Assembly (NCBI GenBank): GCA_024684175.1
Contig: JAIKXJ010000064.1
Span: 1 to 17,099, forward strand
Source of the DNA: Erysipelotrichaceae bacterium
GTDB lineage: Bacteria > Bacillota_I > Bacilli_A > Erysipelotrichales > Erysipelotrichaceae
Direction: 5' to 3'
DNA: 17,099 nucleotides
Within the stretch, counting starts at the first letter, position 1; each line of letters begins with the position of its first letter. The notes under the pieces are model-generated. The model searched no databases and had not been told where the DNA came from. It worked only from the letters and a program-made list of their open reading frames with translations. This document shows positions 14,365 through 17,099 of the stretch, piece by piece. Both the position numbers and the translations under genes were made by a program.

Positions 14365-15207
14365 ATGGAATACCTGACACTGAACAATGGAATCAAATGC
14401 CCTGCCACAGGGATCGGGACATTCATGCTTTCACCGGAAGAAGCACAAAACAGCGTGAGAGAAGCACTGAAAATGGGCTGCTCACTGATCGATACGGCCA
14501 ACGCCTATGTCAATGAACGGGCTGTCGGAAGAGGCATCAAAGAAAGCGGCGTAAAACGCGAAGATATCTTCCTTTCCACCAAGCTTTGGCCAAGCGAATA
14601 CGAAAATGAAAATGCGGTAGATGAGACGCTGGAAAGGCTGGGTGTCGACTACGTGGATCTCCTCTACATCCATCAGCCTGCAGGCAACTGGCTCGCCGGA
14701 TACCGGCAGCTGGAAAAAGCCTATAAAGAAGGCAAAGCCAGATCGATCGGCATCTCCAACTTTGAAGGAAAATATCTGGACGAACTGGAAAACAAATGGG
14801 AGATCGTTCCCCAATTCATTCAGGTCGAAGCACATCCTTACTACACCCAGAAAGAATTAAGGAAGACACTTGACAAGTACGGCATCCGGCTGATGTCCTG
14901 GTATCCTCTGGGCCATGGCGACAAGTCACTGATCAATGAACCGGTATTCGCTGAACTGGGGAAGAAATACGGAAGATCCCCGGCTCAGGTCATCCTGCGC
15001 TGGCATACCCAAATGGGCTTTGCGGTCATCCCGGGCAGCCGGAATGTCGATCACATCAGAGACAATCTGGATATCTTTGGCTTTACTCTGACGGAAGACG
15101 AGATGAAACAGATCGCCAAACTCGACAAAGGCGTCCGTTACTATCATCGGACCGATGAACAGCTCGTACAGTTCGCCGGCTGGAGACCTTCTTTCGAAAA
15201 AGAATGA
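14365..15207 (+). CDS. Aldo/keto reductase
   Basis: This is a 280-residue protein with the full AKR catalytic tetrad: D43 and Y48 in LIDTANAYVNE, K73 in STKLWPS and H103 in YIHQP. The cofactor-binding C-terminal motif is also present as IPGSRNVDHIRDNLDIF. AAAGGAGG lies 8 bases before the ATG. The length and the IGISNFE and SWYPLGHG segments match the AKR5-like (2,5-diketo-gluconate reductase-type) enzymes of Bacillota. It should reduce a small aldehyde or ketone with NADPH in the cytoplasm. It is the last gene of the operon and is followed by a strong terminator. Confidence 0.94.
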   Translation: MEYLTLNNGIKCPATGIGTFMLSPEEAQNSVREALKMGCSLIDTANAYVNERAVGRGIKESGVKREDIFLSTKLWPSEYENENAVDETLERLGVDYVDLLYIHQPAGNWLAGYRQLEKAYKEGKARSIGISNFEGKYLDELENKWEIVPQFIQVEAHPYYTQKELRKTLDKYGIRLMSWYPLGHGDKSLINEPVFAELGKKYGRSPAQVILRWHTQMGFAVIPGSRNVDHIRDNLDIFGFTLTEDEMKQIAKLDKGVRYYHRTDEQLVQFAGWRPSFEKE

Positions 15208-15240
15208 CAATATCAGTTCATTATTCTCAACGTTACAATC

Positions 15241-15279
15241 AAGAGATCTGTTCTTCGTAATCGATCTCTTTTTTTCTTT
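15241..15279 (+). terminator. Terminator of the flavodoxin operon
   Basis: AAGAGATC (15241-15248) and GATCTCTT (15263-15270) form an 8-bp stem that runs into seven consecutive T, then CTTT. It lies 33 bases after the aldo/keto reductase stop. Confidence 0.88.
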
Positions 15280-15284
15280 ATGTC

Positions 15285-15437
15285 TTAAGGACAGGTGTGA
15301 TCCTTCTGTCCGACAGATACGGTCATGAAAAATCGTTCATCTTTCTTTTCCAAAGAACGAGACCGATCTTCAATGAAAAAAAGATCGTAATTGCCCTGCA
15401 AAACAATACCCGAATCCATGAAAGATAATTCTACCAT
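15285..15437 (-). CDS. Possible small protein of 50 residues (doubtful)
   Basis: In the 340-base gap between the aldo/keto reductase and XRE genes the minus strand is open from an ATG at 15437 to a TAA at 15285. The predicted peptide begins MVELSFMDSGIVLQGNYDLF and ends VSVGQKDHTCP. I do not recognise it. There is no ribosome binding site before either in-frame ATG (15437 or 15419), so it may be chance or a relic. The frame stays open a further 14 codons upstream without another start. Otherwise this gap holds only the terminator at its left, three short inverted repeats (15289-15311, 15334-15359, 15362-15387 approximately) and the XRE promoter at its right. Confidence 0.2.
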   Translation of the reverse strand: MVELSFMDSGIVLQGNYDLFFIEDRSRSLEKKDERFFMTVSVGQKDHTCP

Positions 15438-15465
15438 AAGTTGAATTTTCTCAATTTTCTCGTTA

Positions 15466-15494
15466 TTTACGAATTCCTTATCTTACCGTATCAT
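15466..15494 (+). promoter_or_regulatory. Promoter of the XRE regulator gene
   Basis: TTTACG (4 of 6 to the -35 consensus) and TATCAT (5 of 6 to the -10) are separated by exactly 17 bases, 54 bases before the start codon. Just upstream, TTGAATTTTCTCAA is a short dyad that could be an autoregulatory site. Confidence 0.4.
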
Positions 15495-15547
15495 GAAATC
15501 GCGGAAGACAAAGACCGCAAAAACGATGAATGAGGAAGGAGCACATT

Positions 15548-16090
15548 ATGGACACTTTGAAGATCGGACAGTATATCCAGCATTTACGGAAAGCCGCCGG
15601 CATGACGCAAAAAGAACTGGCAGAGAAACTGAACATCTCTTTTCAGGCCGTCTCCAAATGGGAGAACGGGGACACGCTTCCCGATACTGGTATTCTTCTC
15701 GACCTGTGCGATATCCTGAGCACGACGGCCGACAAGCTGCTCAACGGAGGAAACCTCGCAGCAGTCGAGCGCAGACTGATGAGACTTGAGGATGTTATGA
15801 CCGGCTTCCGGTATATGGAAAACATAGGGAAGCTCTTCGGCGAAGACTGCACTTTTTTCACGGGCATGATCGAAGGGATCAACGAAAAAATGAACATCGA
15901 CCTTCTGACCTATCTGAAAGATCCCATGACCCGGGAGGTGATGTATGCGGAGGTGCTGATCCAGGGGATCCTTTCCGGACGGACCGTAGATATGGACGAG
16001 ATCGAGGCAAAGTTCCAAAACAAAAACATGGTGAATACGATCCGGCGCTATCTTGCCAAAGCAAGCGGGGATCGTGAAACGACAGTATAA
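15548..16090 (+). CDS. XRE-family helix-turn-helix regulator
   Basis: This is a 180-residue protein. The start at the ATG at 15548 is supported by GAAGGAG 6 bases upstream; an in-frame ATG six codons earlier has no such site. Residues 5-62 form a Cro/C1-type HTH: IGQYIQHLRKAAGMTQKELA, then KLNISFQAVSKWENGDTLPD, with the common Q-A-V-S-K-W-E-N recognition helix. Residues 75-175 are a mostly helical C-terminal domain (RRLMRLEDVMTGFRYMENIG, then DPMTREVMYAEVLIQGI) that I do not recognise; it may serve dimerisation or sensing. It is a single gene followed by a terminator, and convergent with the GNAT gene. Confidence 0.9.
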   Translation: MDTLKIGQYIQHLRKAAGMTQKELAEKLNISFQAVSKWENGDTLPDTGILLDLCDILSTTADKLLNGGNLAAVERRLMRLEDVMTGFRYMENIGKLFGEDCTFFTGMIEGINEKMNIDLLTYLKDPMTREVMYAEVLIQGILSGRTVDMDEIEAKFQNKNMVNTIRRYLAKASGDRETTV

Positions 16091-16102
16091 AGCATCCGAA
16101 AT

Positions 16103-16150
16103 ACACCCTTCTTACAGATCGGCGATCCGTGCGAAGGGTGTGTTTTGTTT
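16103..16150 (+). terminator. Terminator of the XRE gene
   Basis: ACACCCTTC (16103-16111) and GAAGGGTGT (16133-16141) form a 9-bp stem followed by GTTTTGTTT. It starts 12 bases after the stop. Confidence 0.75.
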
Positions 16151-16167
16151 CCGGTCACGATGACCGG
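16151..16167. repeat. GC-rich perfect hairpin between convergent genes
   Basis: CCGGTCA-CGA-TGACCGG is a perfect 7-bp inverted repeat with a 3-base loop, 22 bases beyond the GNAT stop. Neither strand shows a T-tract after it, so it could stabilise 3' ends or assist termination of the GNAT transcript, but is not a canonical terminator. Confidence 0.45.
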
Positions 16168-16188
16168 CCGTATCTGTGAAAACAAAAT

Positions 16189-16725
16189 TCATATCATACG
16201 TTTTTCAAACCGGAACATTCCATCCGGAGATCCCCCGTCTGTTTCTTCAGACAGATCCGGATCGTTGGGATCGGGGTGATGGGAATTGAAGAATTCAACG
16301 ATGTGAAATCCGCAGCGATTGACATAGAAATGAATGTTTCTGGTCTCAAAGTACGGGGTCACTGTTTCCCAGACCTTCACCTCCGGATGAAGTTTCTCGA
16401 CTTCGCACCAGGCGGCATATCCTATGCCTTTGCTGTGGACATCGGGATCGACGAACAGGATATCGAGATCTCCACGGTCTTTTTCGGTCCTTATGATCAG
16501 ACCTCCGGCTTTTTTATCATCACAGATGATCCTGTAAGCTTCACCGCCATCGATGGACCGTTCGATGGTCTCTCTGGAAATGATCTCTCCGTCCTCTTCA
16601 AAATGATCATCTCTCCTGCCGAATTCTTCGGTCGCTCCATACTTGAAAGCCCGCTGGTTGTCTTTGATAAACTGCTCTCTGTCATCCTTTGAAAGAGGGA
16701 CCAATTTTACTTTTGTTTTCTTCAT
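16189..16725 (-). CDS. GNAT-family N-acetyltransferase
   Basis: This is a 178-residue protein starting MKKTKVKLVPLSKDDREQFI at 16725, the usual opening strand and helix of a GNAT enzyme. AGGAG lies 10 bases upstream. The open frame continues to a TTG at 16821, but this passes through a terminator-like leader and is not coding. Acetyl-CoA binding motif A is seen as LFVDPDVHSKGIGYAAW (90-106, with S-K-G-I-G), followed by motif B around TPYFETRNIHFYVNRCGFHI (123-142). The segment FFNSHHPDP is a recognisable feature of a Bacillota subfamily. The acceptor substrate is unknown. The gene has a 150-base leader with a hairpin plus T-tract, suggesting attenuation. Confidence 0.9.
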   Translation of the reverse strand: MKKTKVKLVPLSKDDREQFIKDNQRAFKYGATEEFGRRDDHFEEDGEIISRETIERSIDGGEAYRIICDDKKAGGLIIRTEKDRGDLDILFVDPDVHSKGIGYAAWCEVEKLHPEVKVWETVTPYFETRNIHFYVNRCGFHIVEFFNSHHPDPNDPDLSEETDGGSPDGMFRFEKRMI

Positions 16726-16748
16726 CACGCATAGCTCCTGTCCGCCGG

Positions 16749-16795
16749 AAAATAAAAACCCGGCAAGAAAACACTGTTCTTCCGGGCTCACCCGA
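16749..16795 (-). promoter_or_regulatory. Candidate transcription attenuator in the GNAT leader
   Basis: On the minus strand CCCGGAAGAA (16786-16777) pairs with TTCTTGCCGGG (16769-16759, one bulged base) and is followed by TTTTTATTTT, a complete terminator 24 bases before the GNAT start. The alternative hairpin TCGGG-TGAG-CCCGGA (16795-16781) uses the same CCCGG and would exclude the terminator. CCTGTC (16811-16806) can also pair with GACAGG (16742-16737), which includes part of the ribosome binding site. Confidence 0.5.
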
Positions 16796-16880
16796 CATCT
16801 TATCCGACAGGCGGCTTGCAAGCTTTACAGCTTACGATCCCCTGTGTTCCTTTCGTCCAACAATTCTCCTTTTCATCCAA

Positions 16881-16886
16881 ATTATA
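16881..16886 (-). promoter_or_regulatory. Candidate -10 box for the GNAT transcript
   Basis: A perfect TATAAT on the minus strand in a very AT-rich stretch, about 155 bases upstream of the GNAT start. The -35 is weak (TTTATT at 17 bases spacing). A start here would give the leader carrying the attenuator. Confidence 0.45.
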
Positions 16887-16910
16887 TATTATTTTGGACG
16901 AATAATAAAC

Positions 16911-17051
16911 TCATTGGACAATATGAAAGTCACCTATCAGTTTGCCGTTAAGGTACACAAGATATCCGCCCATCATGGATCTTATGACGATATCGCCTGC
17001 TGCGGAAAGGCACTCGCGCACATATTCGTTGAATTCATTCACCATGATCAT
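16911..17051 (-). pseudogene. Truncated TfoX N-terminal-domain protein
   Basis: The 46-codon frame (ATG at 17051, or 17045 two codons later) reads NEFNEYVRECLSAAGDIVIR, then SMMGGYLVYLNGKLIG, then DFHIVQ and a TGA at 16913-16911. The SMMGGYLVYLNGKLIG part closely matches the start of TfoX N-terminal domains (typical M-x-G-x-Y-x-x-Y-x-x-G-K), which are normally about 100 residues long. Here the sequence ends right after the first strands, and no continuation is visible in other frames before the AT-rich promoter region, so it is probably a 3'-deleted remnant. The ATG at 17051 overlaps the stop of the ORF at the right edge (ATGA). TfoX-type proteins in Bacillota are uncharacterised. Confidence 0.6.
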
Positions 17052-17099
17052 CTCAGCTTAGAATCAATGCTGTCGTATTCCGATTCAGCCAATGATCCC
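17048..17099 (-). CDS. C-terminal end of an ORF running in from the right edge
   Basis: The minus strand is open from the window edge to a TGA at 17050-17048, encoding a tail that reads GSLAESEYDSIDSKLR. It is too short to identify. The four-base overlap of its stop with the ATG of the TfoX fragment is the main reason to think it is a real gene end. Confidence 0.35.
   Translation of the reverse strand, partial: GSLAESEYDSIDSKLR

Noticed and set aside
15289..15387. Cluster of short inverted repeats as a structured RNA or CRISPR-like array
   Set aside because: The stems are unrelated to each other, of 5-7 bp, with no repeat-spacer regularity and no T-tract; chance pairing in an AT-rich gap is enough.
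16726..16821. N-terminal extension of the GNAT protein from a TTG codon
   Set aside because: It would translate through the terminator hairpin and T-tract; the GNAT fold begins at the ATG at 16725, which has AGGAG upstream.

Overview
The window looks like chromosomal DNA from a low-to-mid GC Bacillota (Firmicutes), probably a gut anaerobe of the Erysipelotrichia or Clostridia type. The signs are strong AGGAGG-type ribosome binding sites, ATGA gene overlaps, a sensor protein of a type I recall from Lachnospiraceae-like genomes, a Flavodoxin_4-type flavodoxin, an L-2-amino-thiazoline-4-carboxylic acid hydrolase and many small alpha/beta hydrolases. The taxonomic assignment is inference. I see no rRNA, tRNA, CRISPR array, transposase or phage gene.

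Layout. Left part (1-3241, minus strand): the N-terminal half of a membrane-anchored sensor running off the left edge, a lipoprotein of unknown function, and an AlkZ/YcaQ-like winged-helix DNA glycosylase. Each of the last two is followed by its own hairpin terminator. Centre (3332-11521, minus strand): one long co-directional array with no internal terminator that I can see. In transcription order it holds two half-size ABC exporters, an HSL-type alpha/beta hydrolase, a decayed membrane-protein gene, two related 170-residue membrane proteins, an alpha/beta hydrolase, an L-ATC hydrolase-like protein and another alpha/beta hydrolase. It ends in a hairpin terminator that contains the last stop codon. 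Upstream lies a striking 93-bp control region: two near-identical GTTAG-N6-CTAAC sites in inverted orientation, placed symmetrically around a perfect 9-bp hairpin. No regulator gene sits next to it.

Right part: a LysR regulator (minus) faces a plus-strand operon of flavodoxin, hexapeptide-repeat acetyltransferase, NTF2-like protein and aldo/keto reductase, with a LysR-type dyad in the divergent promoter. Then come an XRE regulator (plus), a GNAT acetyltransferase (minus) with an attenuator-like leader, a truncated TfoX N-terminal domain and the last codons of one more ORF at the right edge.

The best candidate for something undescribed is the central exporter/hydrolase/membrane-protein array. 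It combines an efflux pump, three different serine hydrolases, a putative thiazoline-ring hydrolase and a paired unknown membrane module behind one symmetric operator region. It could modify and expel a small molecule, but no substrate can be read from the sequence. Near-identical terminators bracket the array in the same orientation, and the last gene appears to have lost its native 3' end.
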